A stretch of 32,606 bases of DNA from Candidatus Heimdallarchaeota archaeon (GCA_030607575.1 JAUWJS010000011.1:1-32606), one strand, 5' to 3'. Shown: positions 8,802 through 17,723, numbered from the stretch's first letter. Numbers and translations are program-made. Notes: generated from the sequence alone by a model not told the origin.

Positions 8802-10169
8802 TTAGTATTCAACTTTAAACCTTTTTGCTTTACCTTTATGGCTGTCAACAAAGATTTTCTCTCCATCTGGTCCATCTATGAATTCAACAGGCTGTCCAGG
8901 AGATGCAAAGGGCAAATCCTTTGGAGCTATAAATTTGTAATCTCTATCATGTTTATAGATTTGCAAAAGCTCTGCTGGATCATCATCAGCTGATCCAATA
9001 AGGACAAGTTTAGCTCCGATTTGACTAAACAAAGAAACTCCCCAATCGGAGATGTAAAAGCCAATTACATCTTTGAAATCTTTAATTGGTTCTTCAGTTT
9101 TCTGTTTGAACTTTTCTTTCTCCTTCTTAGTTACAAAGTTAATTATTTTGAGTATTCCTTGAAATAGTGTTAATGCGGGACCATTAACTGCATTTGTAAG
9201 AACCACAACAATTATTTTCTTATCCTGAACAAGTCCTGAGCTAGTAATAAATCCTGGATATCCTCCACCATGCCCAACAATCTTTCTAAAATCTTGTAGT
9301 TCTGAAATACTAAAACCTAAACCCCAATTAGCTTTTTCAGCCTTGTACTGTATTCTTTGCATTTCGCGTTTGATATAATCTGGAAACAATATATCATTCC
9401 CTAGAATGTGAGCTTGATAAAATTTGATTAAATCCTCAACGGTACTACTCAAACCTGTTGCTGAGTGCATTATTCTAGCTGGAACATGTCTGAATGCTTC
9501 TCTATCTTTTTTTGGGTATTTTATTTTATATCCTGTTGAATGTCTTTGACTGTTGGTTTCGTCTACATCAATTACAGTATTTTTCATATCTAGTGGATCT
9601 AAAATCTCCTTCTGGATGTAATCAGGATAGCTTTGACCAGATATAACTTCGATAATTTGACCTAAGAGAGTAAATCCAAAGTTAGAGTATTTTAAAATCT
9701 CACTTGTCTCAAAGAAACTAATACCTTGTTTTACTTGGGTTTTTATTTCCTCAATAGATGGGAATTCATGATTAGACCAATGTGCTGTTTCTCCATCTCG
9801 AGTCATCCCACTAGAATGACTTAGCAGATGTTTGATTCTTATTTGATCCATATTTTCATCTGTTTCTGAAATAAACCAATCTAGGTGTTTAGACACTTTA
9901 TCATCAATTGAAAGTTTTTCTTCATGATAGAGTTTCATAATAGCTGTAGCGGTAAACAATTTTGAATGAGAGGCTATTCGGAATAAATGTTGATTAGTTA
10001 GTTTCTCTTTATCTTCCAATTTAGAATAGCCATATTCTTTTTGGAAGATTTTTTCATCTTCAACAAAAATACCAACTGAAATACCAGGAATTTCTTTAAT
10101 AAAAACTTGATAATCAAGCCAATTATCAATGAGATGTAAAGTCTGTTTGATCATCTCTTTGTCTGACAT
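8802..10169 (-). CDS. Serine hydrolase, class C beta-lactamase/PBP-like family
   Basis: The protein is a 455-residue member of the beta-lactamase-related (AmpC/EstB/D-aminopeptidase-like) serine hydrolases. The three active-site elements are present: SHSK (Ser67-Lys70) in FRIASHSKLFTAT, YSN (Tyr161-Asn163) and HGG (His300-Gly302). ATGLSSTVEDLIKFY is also typical of the group. Residues from about 345 to 455 form a separate C-terminal, probably beta-rich domain, as in many esterase/aminopeptidase members. There is no signal peptide, so the enzyme should be cytoplasmic. As archaea lack murein, peptidase or esterase action on small substrates is more likely than a role in cell-wall synthesis or beta-lactam resistance. 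The substrate cannot be predicted. It is convergent with the lyase gene, and an AT-rich TTTTTAATAC lies upstream. Confidence 0.88.
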   Translation of the reverse strand: MSDKEMIKQTLHLIDNWLDYQVFIKEIPGISVGIFVEDEKIFQKEYGYSKLEDKEKLTNQHLFRIASHSKLFTATAIMKLYHEEKLSIDDKVSKHLDWFISETDENMDQIRIKHLLSHSSGMTRDGETAHWSNHEFPSIEEIKTQVKQGISFFETSEILKYSNFGFTLLGQIIEVISGQSYPDYIQKEILDPLDMKNTVIDVDETNSQRHSTGYKIKYPKKDREAFRHVPARIMHSATGLSSTVEDLIKFYQAHILGNDILFPDYIKREMQRIQYKAEKANWGLGFSISELQDFRKIVGHGGGYPGFITSSGLVQDKKIIVVVLTNAVNGPALTLFQGILKIINFVTKKEKEKFKQKTEEPIKDFKDVIGFYISDWGVSLFSQIGAKLVLIGSADDDPAELLQIYKHDRDYKFIAPKDLPFASPGQPVEFIDGPDGEKIFVDSHKGKAKRFKVEY

Positions 10170-10291
10170 ATCTTGAAGAAAATATATGTATTAAAAACTG
10201 TTACTATGAATTATATATCACTTCAATTATTTAGAACAGAGATTCATAACCATGCTGTAACTGACAAAATCTCAATTTTCAAGGCTTCCAG

Positions 10292-10301
10292 ATATATTTA
10301 T
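10292..10301 (+). promoter_or_regulatory. TATA-like box of the C13 peptidase gene
   Basis: ATATATTTAT lies about 35-44 nt ahead of the ATG at 10336. It would set transcription at about 10323 with a very short leader. No Shine-Dalgarno sequence is evident. Confidence 0.4.
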
Positions 10302-10335
10302 TAACGATGAAACAGTTGAATTGTAATTGTATAAT

Positions 10336-12003
10336 ATGAAAGCGAAAACTAAACAAGTTATAATATTAGTCACTTTAGTGATTACAAATCTGTTTTGCAT
10401 CGGTGTTCAACAATACTTCCAATCACCTGTGCAAGCTGAAGATTGCACCTCCTGTATAAAGGAAGTTCCTATATTTAATGAATTACAAAGTGCATGGATT
10501 ATTCTTGTTGGAGATACAGCAGATCATAACGCTATGATGCAGCTTCAGAATGCTGGTAATATGACTTACGAAGTTCTAAGAGGTAATGGATTTACTTCAG
10601 AGCAGATATTCTATATGGGTCCAGAAGTTGATTCAATAACCCAACCTTATGTAAATTGGTCTTCAACTACAGCTAGTCTTGAATATGCAATTAAAACTTG
10701 GGCACCACAACATGTTAGTTCTAGTCAAAGTTTAGGCATTGTCCTCATATCTCATGGTGACACTGATGCTATTGCTCTGATGGTGGGTGGCGTTCCTTTG
10801 TGGAAATCTACATTTAATTCATATCTGGATACTTTTGAAGCTACTTCCGGATGCAAGAGAATTATTCTTATTATAGAAGCATGCTATTCTGGTTCATTTA
10901 TTGATGCTGTGAGTAAAGATAATAGAATAATTGTGACTTCAGCACATAAATTCAATGGTGCAGCCTTCAATGTTCTTAGAACAAATGGAGCTTTTACAGA
11001 ATCTTTTTGGTCATCAATAGCTTCTTGTGATACTATCGGAAGAGCATTCGAAAAAGCTGTTATTCACGTCAGAAATATTGGTAGTAAACAAAAACCAGTG
11101 ATTGATGATAATCATGATGGTCTGGGAAATACTGTACCTCCATATAGTATTTTACCTTTGGGTGGAGATGGGAACGATGCTCTAAATGTAAAGATTCAAG
11201 GTGTACATACAGAATGCTATCCTAAAATAGAAGTAGGGAAAGTACCATTACATATATATGAGATTTGGGATCCGTTTTCTAGTGTATTTAATATTGAAGT
11301 AGAAGTAGGAAGTTCTACAGGAATAAGCAAAGTTTTAGCAAGATTTGTACCTTTAGGTTGGGAGCCAGTTGATCCACTGGATGGATATCTGTACCCAATT
11401 AATGATGCTTCAATAAAAATGGTTGAATTAGAATCTCCTCTAATGAATGGTGTTTATTCAGGTGATGGGGCGTTTGATGGTCTTGCTATTGGTGATACTT
11501 TCAAGGTTAATATTATAGCTTATGATGAGAATGGAATGGTCTCTGACATTGTAAACACCTATCTTTCCTTCAATGCAGATGGAGAGGCTCCTCCAGATAC
11601 AGAAATTCCTTCGATTGATATAATAAACCCACCTCCAGATTATTCTCTCTCTGGAATTGTAGAGCTAATTGCTCAAGGTGATGACAATCAGGAGTTGGAG
11701 AGTATTGAACTTTACATTGATGGATTACTAGTTAATAGTTCAGTTATGCCTGATTATTATCCATATCCAACACTTCAGTTCATGTGCAATACTAGTCTCT
11801 ATGATGAAGGTATGCATAATATTACAGCTGTAGCAATAGACAAAGCTGGGTTATCTAACCAAACATCAATGATAGTTAAATTTGATAACTTGAATAATGA
11901 GATAGTTTACTATGTTGCTGCTATTGTAGGCGGTGTTATTATCATAATTCCTTCCATAGCTATTGTAAGATTCAGAAAGAGAATCAAGAAAAGAAAGAAG
12001 TAG
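10336..12003 (+). CDS. Secreted, membrane-anchored C13 (legumain/caspase-like) peptidase
   Basis: The 555-residue protein begins with a signal peptide (KAKTKQ followed by VIILVTLVITNLFCIGV). A clan CD cysteine peptidase domain spans residues ~50-280. The catalytic dyad is His140 in VLISHGDTD and Cys183 in IIEACYSGSF, the latter a hallmark of C13 peptidases. Two beta-sandwich, Ig-like regions follow (about 285-415 and 425-520; the second has SIELYIDG and AVAIDKAG). A membrane helix (~525-547) and a lysine/arginine tail (RKRIKKRKK) anchor it with the catalytic part outside the cell. The ORF track starts at TTG 10327, but ATG 10336 sits directly before the signal peptide. The protein may process surface proteins or act as a transpeptidase. 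It converges with the agmatinase-like gene, leaving only 6 nt. Confidence 0.85.
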   Translation: MKAKTKQVIILVTLVITNLFCIGVQQYFQSPVQAEDCTSCIKEVPIFNELQSAWIILVGDTADHNAMMQLQNAGNMTYEVLRGNGFTSEQIFYMGPEVDSITQPYVNWSSTTASLEYAIKTWAPQHVSSSQSLGIVLISHGDTDAIALMVGGVPLWKSTFNSYLDTFEATSGCKRIILIIEACYSGSFIDAVSKDNRIIVTSAHKFNGAAFNVLRTNGAFTESFWSSIASCDTIGRAFEKAVIHVRNIGSKQKPVIDDNHDGLGNTVPPYSILPLGGDGNDALNVKIQGVHTECYPKIEVGKVPLHIYEIWDPFSSVFNIEVEVGSSTGISKVLARFVPLGWEPVDPLDGYLYPINDASIKMVELESPLMNGVYSGDGAFDGLAIGDTFKVNIIAYDENGMVSDIVNTYLSFNADGEAPPDTEIPSIDIINPPPDYSLSGIVELIAQGDDNQELESIELYIDGLLVNSSVMPDYYPYPTLQFMCNTSLYDEGMHNITAVAIDKAGLSNQTSMIVKFDNLNNEIVYYVAAIVGGVIIIIPSIAIVRFRKRIKKRKK

Positions 12004-12009
12004 TTCTTT

Positions 12010-12963
12010 TCACTTTTTCTTCTTTATATAAGCAAGAATAGAAATGAACTCATAAACGATATTTGCGGCCAAAAGTGCTGTAATTTCAGAAGGATCAGAA
12101 GCTGGTAGAACCTCAACAACATCAAACCCTATGTAATTCAAATCCTTCAATGCCCTAATTAATTTCAACGTTTCTCCACTTGTAAACCCTCCAACTTCAG
12201 GAGTTCCCGTTCCAGGTGCATACGCTGGATCAACGAAGTCGATGTCAAAGGATAGAAAAACTTTAGTTTTTCCTATTCTATTTTTAATTCGTTCTATTAA
12301 AGAATCCAACCCTATTTCTCTAATCTCTTCTGTTGTAACAACATCAAATCCTAAAGATTTTGGAATTTTTAGATGCTCTGGGGAATAAATTGATCCTCTT
12401 AATCCTATCTGTATAGAATTATCAGCAAGTAAAAGATTTTCTTCAACTGCTCTTTTAAATGGTGTTCCATGATTATATGGCTTACCAAAATATTCGTCGA
12501 CTGTATCACTATGAGAATCAAAATGCAACAAACTCACTGGACCATGAATCTTGGTTATAGCTCTCAATTCTGGTAAAGTTATTGCATGGTCACCCCCAAG
12601 TAGAATGGGAATTATTCCTGCTTCTAAAACAGGAAGCAAACTCTCTTCGATTCTTTTGTACCCCTCTTCGATATATCCTGGGACAACAGGTAAATCTCCA
12701 TAGTCTATCCCTGAAAGAAATTCGTAAGGACTAATGTTCAATATTGGATTGTGGTGTCTAAGTAAAGCTGATATTTTTCTAATTGCTGCTGGACCTTCTC
12801 TTTGTCCTGTTCTAAAAGAAGCCCCTGCATCTGAGGGTACGCCTATTATTGCAAAATCTACTCCTTCCAACTTTTTTATAAAAGGTAAACGCATGAATGT
12901 TTGTATTCCTGAAAATCTAGGTGATTTTATTGGATCAACCGGCTTATATTTTTTCATCTTCAA
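12010..12963 (-). CDS. speB: Agmatinase/ureohydrolase family protein
   Basis: This is a binuclear Mn ureohydrolase. Metal ligands are visible as GGDH (His126), DSHSD (Asp149, His151, Asp153) and SFDIDFVDP (Asp240, Asp242). YNHGTPFKRA after the DSHSD motif is typical of agmatinase and guanidinobutyrase rather than arginase. The length of 317 aa is normal. The likely reaction is agmatine to putrescine plus urea, part of archaeal polyamine synthesis. Guanidinobutyrate or a related guanidino compound is an alternative substrate. The start is supported by GTGATT a few nt upstream and a TATA-like ATTATATAAG at about 12997-13006. No arginine decarboxylase is visible in the window. The family is certain; the substrate is moderately sure. 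Confidence 0.9.
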   Translation of the reverse strand: MKMKKYKPVDPIKSPRFSGIQTFMRLPFIKKLEGVDFAIIGVPSDAGASFRTGQREGPAAIRKISALLRHHNPILNISPYEFLSGIDYGDLPVVPGYIEEGYKRIEESLLPVLEAGIIPILLGGDHAITLPELRAITKIHGPVSLLHFDSHSDTVDEYFGKPYNHGTPFKRAVEENLLLADNSIQIGLRGSIYSPEHLKIPKSLGFDVVTTEEIREIGLDSLIERIKNRIGKTKVFLSFDIDFVDPAYAPGTGTPEVGGFTSGETLKLIRALKDLNYIGFDVVEVLPASDPSEITALLAANIVYEFISILAYIKKKK

Positions 12964-13039
12964 TCACTAAACACAAAATATGATTGTTTTTCTAACTTAT
13001 ATAATGTTCTAGAAAATTAACATTATAACAGAACTATAG

Positions 13040-13074
13040 GAAAGAAATAAAAAGATGAGTATTAACCGCTCATC
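13040..13074 (-). terminator. Stem-loop plus T-tract downstream of the flavoprotein gene
   Basis: On the minus strand, 11 nt past the stop codon, GATGAG and CTCATC (plus 13054-13059 and 13069-13074) can pair across a 9-nt loop. TTTTTATTTCTTT follows immediately. This has the form of an intrinsic terminator, which is better defined than the bare T-tracts elsewhere in the window. Confidence 0.5.
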
Positions 13075-13085
13075 ACTATTCATAG

Positions 13086-14444
13086 TTATTTTTGTCTTCT
13101 CAACATTTTTCTTGAGATCATTTCTAAAGCCTGAGTGACAGGATAAATGGTCTCGTTTACCGCTGGTGCATAACACAAATCAGATTGTAGTAACTCAAGG
13201 AATGTCATTTCGTTTTGCATTCCTAATGAAATTACATTCAAATTATCTGTAATTGAATCGGGACCAATTGCTTGAGCTCCAAGTATCTTTCCAGTATTCT
13301 TATCTGCCAGTATTTTGAAATACAATTCTTCAGCATCAGGCATATATGGTGGTTTGTTATGAGTCTTAATCTTAGCAGAAACAACCTCAAAACCTGCGTC
13401 TTCTGCAGCTTTCTTGATAAGCCCCACTGATCCAACTCTAAGGTCAATATATGGCACTATGAAATTATTCATTGTTCCTGGAAATGTCAAAGTTCCTGGT
13501 TTAGCGATTGTCATAGCTGCTACTCTCGCCATTCGAACGCAACAAGTTGCTATTGCTGAATTGATTGGTTTCTTTGAAATTAAATGAGTTGTCTCAGCAC
13601 AATCACCTACTGCAAGTATGCTTGGATCAGAAGTTTTCAATTCTTCATCAGTTACAATTGCACCAGATTCTCCTATCTTTAATCCTGCTTCTTGTGCTAA
13701 AGTTACTTCTGGTTTAATTCCTGTAGCTGCAACAACAAAATCACATTCAAAATCTCCTTGATCTGTTGTGATTTTTGTTGCCATACCATTTTCATCTAAA
13801 ACAATTTCATTAATTCCTACTCCGATAACGAATTTTAGCTTGGGTAGTTTTTCTTCTAGAAGTTTTACAGTTTCATTTGCATAATCTGGATCTATAAGAA
13901 GACGCATAAGCCTAGATCTTGCTAGAACAGCTGTTTCAATACCTCTATGAGCAAGTTCTGTTGCTACTTCAAGACCTATTGCAGAAGCGCCTAAAATGAC
14001 TGCTTTGGATGCCTTAGCTGCAGCTTCTCGAATTTTTGCTGAATCTTCGATCCATTTTAGAGCATAAACATTTTTTCCATCAGCTCCAGGTATTGGAGGA
14101 AGTTTAGCTTTGGAACCAATACAAATAACAAGATAGTCATACTCAACTTCAAAAACTTCATCATTTTCTAGATTCTTAACACTTACTTTCTTATTTTGAC
14201 GATCAATTTTGAGAGCTTCATGACGACGCAAAAAGTTTATCTTCATCATATCATAATTCAAAGATTCGATGAGAGGACTCTCATCTTCCCACAACCCACC
14301 AATCGCATAAGGCATAGCACAAGGATGATAAGCATCATAATTCTTCTTGTCAATTATAGTGATTTCTGCAGTTCTATCCCATGCACGGAGAGTGGTAGCT
14401 GATGTCCAACCAGAGGACCCATGTCCGATATAAACAACTTTCAT
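13086..14444 (-). CDS. CoA-disulfide reductase/NADH oxidase-type flavoprotein
   Basis: This is a two-dinucleotide-binding-domain flavoprotein of the pyridine nucleotide-disulfide oxidoreductase family, 452 aa. The FAD-binding GHGSSGWTSA starts at residue 7. The single redox cysteine is Cys42 in YHPCAMPYAIGG, equivalent to SxxNCGLPYYIGG in CoA-disulfide reductases. VILGASAIGLEVA is the NAD(P)H-binding motif and ILAVGDCAE is the second FAD motif. The C-terminal dimerisation domain ends in LCYAPAVNETIYP, resembling the LAYAPPF region of the group. Possible reactions are NAD(P)H reduction of CoA disulfide or persulfide, of sulfur, or of oxygen; these cannot be separated by eye. GGAG about 9 nt upstream and TTTAATAAA (14466-14474) support the start. 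A perfect palindrome lies farther upstream. It ends in a hairpin terminator. Confidence 0.85.
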   Translation of the reverse strand: MKVVYIGHGSSGWTSATTLRAWDRTAEITIIDKKNYDAYHPCAMPYAIGGLWEDESPLIESLNYDMMKINFLRRHEALKIDRQNKKVSVKNLENDEVFEVEYDYLVICIGSKAKLPPIPGADGKNVYALKWIEDSAKIREAAAKASKAVILGASAIGLEVATELAHRGIETAVLARSRLMRLLIDPDYANETVKLLEEKLPKLKFVIGVGINEIVLDENGMATKITTDQGDFECDFVVAATGIKPEVTLAQEAGLKIGESGAIVTDEELKTSDPSILAVGDCAETTHLISKKPINSAIATCCVRMARVAAMTIAKPGTLTFPGTMNNFIVPYIDLRVGSVGLIKKAAEDAGFEVVSAKIKTHNKPPYMPDAEELYFKILADKNTGKILGAQAIGPDSITDNLNVISLGMQNEMTFLELLQSDLCYAPAVNETIYPVTQALEMISRKMLRRQK

Positions 14445-14513
14445 GGTCGAAAACTCCAGTAAGTCTTTATTAAAGTTACGAATAAGTCACGAAACATTGT
14501 GCAAAAGAGGTTC

Positions 14514-14528
14514 TCAGGTCAGACCTGA
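14514..14528. promoter_or_regulatory. Palindrome upstream of the flavoprotein gene
   Basis: TCAGGTC-A-GACCTGA has two perfect 7-bp arms around one central base. It lies about 40 bp upstream of the TATA-like box of the flavoprotein gene and 83 nt past the urocanase stop codon. It is locally more GC-rich than its surroundings. It could be a regulator binding site; the short centre argues against an RNA hairpin. The evidence is symmetry only. Confidence 0.3.
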
Positions 14529-14611
14529 TTCAATTTTTTGTAATTGATTGAACAAAAAAGATTGATGTATAATTGTCAAAGTGTGCCTATATTGGAAAAA
14601 AGTAGAACGGT

Positions 14612-16501
14612 TCAGGTAAGATCTAACTCTAGTTTCTCTAATGGTTGAAATAGCTCAATTCCTGTTCTTTCTTTAACCCAACTAATTATGTGTTGATATA
14701 GTTTATTGTAATCAAATTCCTTATTCTCATTCTTTCCTGGTATAACTAATTGATGTTTCTCTCCAATTTCAATGGCTTTCTCATATCCTGCTGCTGCATG
14801 CCTTAAGACTGCACTCATTGGATCCCAGGTAAGTACTCGGAATAATCTTTCTTGGGAAAGCTTAGTTCCATCAGCTAAGATTACTTGTCCCGCATGAAGA
14901 GAGTAACCTACACCCACTCCTCCACCACCATGATATGAAACCCAAGTTGCTCCACTTAATGCATTCCCCATCAGATTTAGAACAGGATAATCTCCAATAG
15001 CATCACTACCATCTTTCATACCTTCAGTTTCTCTATTGGGGGACGCAACGCTACCTCCATCAAGATGATCTCTTCCAATCACAACTGGAGCTTTGAGAAT
15101 TCCTTCTGCCACGAGCTTGTTCATTAGCATTCCAAAAGCTGCTCGCCCAATAAATCCTGCCCAAAAAACTCTTGCTGGTAATCCATTTTCAAATGGGATA
15201 TATTTATCTGCTAACTCTAACCAATTCACTAATTGTTTGTCATCATAAAATAACTTCTTTGCATAGTCATCAGTTGTTTTAATATCTTGAGGGTCATTAC
15301 TCAAAGCCATCCATCTGAAAGGTCCTTTTCCTTCACAGAAAAGTGGTCGAACATACTCTAGTACAAATCCTCCGTAATCAAAGGCATCTTTCACACCCAA
15401 TTCATAGGCTTGTTGTCTTATGTTATTACCATAATCAAATGTTTCTGATCCTCGCTTGTTTAGCTCAACCATTTGACTTACATGACGAATAACGGTCTTT
15501 CTAGATTGTTCGATATATTCTTCAGGACTTTCAACTCTTAGAATATCTGCCTCCTCATAGGAAATACCCATGGGGTAATAACCATTTAACAAATCATGTG
15601 CTGATGTTTGATCAGTTAGAACATGAGGAGTGATATTGTTATCAACAAGATACTGTAGAAGGTCAACAGCATTGCATAAAACTCCTATAGAAATGGATTG
15701 ATCTTTAGCTGCAGCTTCTCTTGCAATTCTTATTGCTTCTTCAATAGATTCAGTCTTATAATCAAGATAAGGTACTCCTTGATCTCTTCCTGTGTTATAC
15801 ATTCGATCTATTAGATTTGGATTTACTTCAGCAATTATTGCGATTTTACCACACATTTTTATTGATAGGGGTTGTGCTCCACTCATTAAACCTAAACCTG
15901 CGCTAACAATTAGCTTTTTCTCAAAATCCGATAATTTCTGATAATCCGCTTTCTTTTCTGCAGCTTTGATAGCCGCTGCAATTGTTTCATATGTTCCTTG
16001 AATAATGCCTTGCAATCCTATGAATATAAACGAACCAGCTGTCATTTGTCCATAGACAGATAATCCTGAAGCAACAAATTCTTCAAAATTAGGAGCCCAA
16101 TGAGGAACAATGACACTATTTGTTATTACACATCTGGGGGCCCAGCGTGTTGTTTGCATCTTACCATAAGGAATACCTGATTGCAAAAATAAAGTTTCAT
16201 TTGGTTCTAAGCTTTTTAAGAGATTAATGGTCTCATAGAAAGACTTCCAATCTCTAGCTACTTTGCCAGAACCACCATAGATGTACAGTGATTCCCAGTC
16301 TCTCCCGTTATGCAGATTTGATATCATTGCTCTGATAATAGCTTCAGTCTCCCATCCTGCCTTAGTACTAGGTTTCAAAGCCTCTTCTCCTTTTGGAAGG
16401 GGAGGAATTTCGTCAGGTTTGAAGTCTAGCTTTAAGCGTTCTTCCTCAGATAATCGATTTTTTCCTGAAATGATTTCTTCCATCTTATTTCTATAATCCA
16501 T
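14612..16501 (-). CDS. hutU: Urocanate hydratase, long form
   Basis: Urocanase hydrates urocanate to imidazolonepropionate, using tightly bound NAD+ as an electrophile, in histidine degradation. Family motifs run along the whole protein: GQMTAGSFIFIGLQGIIQGT, SAGLGLMSGAQPLSIKMCG near the NAD site, FDYGNNIRQ, GKGPFRWMALSNDPQDI, and RDHLDGGSVASPNRETEGMKDGSDAI. The last is followed by GATWVSYHGGGGVGVGYS. At 629 aa it exceeds the ~555-aa proteobacterial type and resembles the longer form known from other bacteria and eukaryotes. The start is backed by AAGGTGA just upstream. A T-rich stretch follows the stop. It is divergent from an acyl-CoA synthetase beta gene. Histidine ammonia-lyase and imidazolonepropionase are not in this window. 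Confidence 0.95.
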   Translation of the reverse strand: MDYRNKMEEIISGKNRLSEEERLKLDFKPDEIPPLPKGEEALKPSTKAGWETEAIIRAMISNLHNGRDWESLYIYGGSGKVARDWKSFYETINLLKSLEPNETLFLQSGIPYGKMQTTRWAPRCVITNSVIVPHWAPNFEEFVASGLSVYGQMTAGSFIFIGLQGIIQGTYETIAAAIKAAEKKADYQKLSDFEKKLIVSAGLGLMSGAQPLSIKMCGKIAIIAEVNPNLIDRMYNTGRDQGVPYLDYKTESIEEAIRIAREAAAKDQSISIGVLCNAVDLLQYLVDNNITPHVLTDQTSAHDLLNGYYPMGISYEEADILRVESPEEYIEQSRKTVIRHVSQMVELNKRGSETFDYGNNIRQQAYELGVKDAFDYGGFVLEYVRPLFCEGKGPFRWMALSNDPQDIKTTDDYAKKLFYDDKQLVNWLELADKYIPFENGLPARVFWAGFIGRAAFGMLMNKLVAEGILKAPVVIGRDHLDGGSVASPNRETEGMKDGSDAIGDYPVLNLMGNALSGATWVSYHGGGGVGVGYSLHAGQVILADGTKLSQERLFRVLTWDPMSAVLRHAAAGYEKAIEIGEKHQLVIPGKNENKEFDYNKLYQHIISWVKERTGIELFQPLEKLELDLT

Positions 16502-16687
16502 GGATTCACCTTATCTTCTCTCTAATTTAAAAGAAATGATAGCTATCAAAAATTTTTCTCTTTAGAGCTTAAATAAATTATCTTCAATGAAAAGAAATGG
16601 AAGTGCCTTTGGAAGCTTTTAAAAGATAAGGGTTTAAGGTAAACTTACCAAATGGAACATTCAATTTAAGGAATATCTGTGATTACC

Positions 16688-17383
16688 ATGAGTTCTGAAA
16701 TAAAAATCATTTTAGATAAAATATCGGGTGAAGGAAGACACATTCTTACTTATGAAGAATCAAGGACTATAATGAAACTTGCTGGTTTACCATTAAACAA
16801 AATGAGTTTTGCAAAAAATCTAGATGAGTGTGTTACAAAAGCAAATGAAATAGGATATCCCGTGGTTTTGAAGATAATATCAAAAGATGTAATTCATAAA
16901 TCTGATTCGGGGGGAGTTAAAATTGGGATTACTTCAGATGATGAATTAAGAACAGTATATGGTGAGATGCTGACTAGTGTTAAAAACCATTATCCAACTG
17001 CTGAAATTGAAGGTTTTAGCATTGAAGAGATGGTTGAAGGAGTGGAACTTCTTATTGGAACTAATACAGATGAGCAGTTTGGTAAAATGATTGCTCTGGG
17101 AATAGGTGGAATTTTTGTTGAAGTCTATAAAGATGTAACATTCCGTTTGATTCCTATAACTGAAAAGGATGTTAGAGACATGATAGAGGAAATTCAGGGT
17201 AAGAAAGTGTTAGATGGTTACCGTGGATTACCAAAAGTTGACTTGTTGGAACTGAGTAATTTTGTGATAAATGTTTCAAAGATTGTTGAAGAAAATAAGG
17301 AAATAAAGGAAATGGACTTGAATCCTGTTGTAGCAACTAAAGACGGGTTGAAGGCAATCGATGCTCGGATAATTATTGAATGA
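16688..17383 (+). CDS. ADP-forming acyl-CoA synthetase beta subunit (stand-alone)
   Basis: This is the ATP-grasp beta subunit of NDP-forming acyl-CoA synthetase, 231 aa from ATG 16688 (the ORF track begins at GTG 16679). EIGYPVVLKIISKDVIHKSDSGGV contains His70, the conserved histidine thought to relay the phosphate. ELLIGTNTDEQFGKMIALGIGG and KEMDLNPVVATKDGLKAIDARI are ATP-grasp signatures. The enzyme converts acyl-CoA plus ADP and phosphate to acid, CoA and ATP in peptide-fermenting archaea. No alpha gene is adjacent; the complete alpha-beta pair at 29.3-31.4 kb is a paralogous locus. Divergence from hutU across about 186 nt suggests a link with amino-acid catabolism. It must pair with an alpha subunit encoded elsewhere. 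Confidence 0.92.
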   Translation: MSSEIKIILDKISGEGRHILTYEESRTIMKLAGLPLNKMSFAKNLDECVTKANEIGYPVVLKIISKDVIHKSDSGGVKIGITSDDELRTVYGEMLTSVKNHYPTAEIEGFSIEEMVEGVELLIGTNTDEQFGKMIALGIGGIFVEVYKDVTFRLIPITEKDVRDMIEEIQGKKVLDGYRGLPKVDLLELSNFVINVSKIVEENKEIKEMDLNPVVATKDGLKAIDARIIIE

Positions 17384-17450
17384 ATTCTTATCTCCAAAGG
17401 ATAAATCAAATACTTTTTAATATCTTGAAAAAAAGACACTTGGTGATATT

Positions 17451-17723
17451 ATGTCCAAAGTTAAAGCAAGTCACATTCTCGTTAAGAAAAGATCGGAAGC
17501 TATTCGAATACTTGATGAAATAAAAGCTGGAACTGATTTTGCAGAACTAGCAAAAAAGCATTCAATTTGCTCCTCAGGAAAGAAAGGAGGTAGTTTAGGA
17601 TTCTTCACTAGAGGACAGATGGTAAAGGAATTCGAAAAAACAGCATTTTCATTAGCAAAAGGAGAACTTTCAGGTCTAGTAAAAACAGAATTTGGTTATC
17701 ATATAATAAAACGAACTGGTTAA
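17451..17723 (+). CDS. Single-domain parvulin peptidyl-prolyl isomerase
   Basis: This is a complete stand-alone PpiC/parvulin domain of 90 aa, catalysing cis-trans isomerisation of peptidyl-proline bonds. Motifs are ASHILVK at the N-terminus, [30 protein letters not shown] with the expected glycine-rich and Phe-Met pocket region, [15 protein letters not shown], and [12 protein letters not shown] at the C-terminus. It has no signal peptide or membrane anchor, so it is cytoplasmic, like E. coli parvulin 10. GGTGAT 3 nt before the ATG is a clear ribosome binding site. CTTTTTAATATC about 27-39 nt upstream could be a TATA box. It sits 67 nt after the acyl-CoA synthetase beta gene and ahead of the disulfide oxidoreductase gene, another protein-folding function. 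Confidence 0.95.
   Translation: MSKVKASHILVKKRSEAIRILDEIKAGTDFAELAKKHSICSSGKKGGSLGFFTRGQMVKEFEKTAFSLAKGELSGLVKTEFGYHIIKRTG

Noticed and set aside
8802-10169. Antibiotic-resistance beta-lactamase
   Set aside because: The motifs fit the broad beta-lactamase-related hydrolase family, but there is no signal peptide, and archaeal members are usually peptidases or esterases.
16652-16669. Five-codon ORF (MEHSI) upstream of the orphan beta subunit
   Set aside because: A leader peptide is conceivable, but so short an ORF arises easily by chance and there is no attenuator structure nearby.
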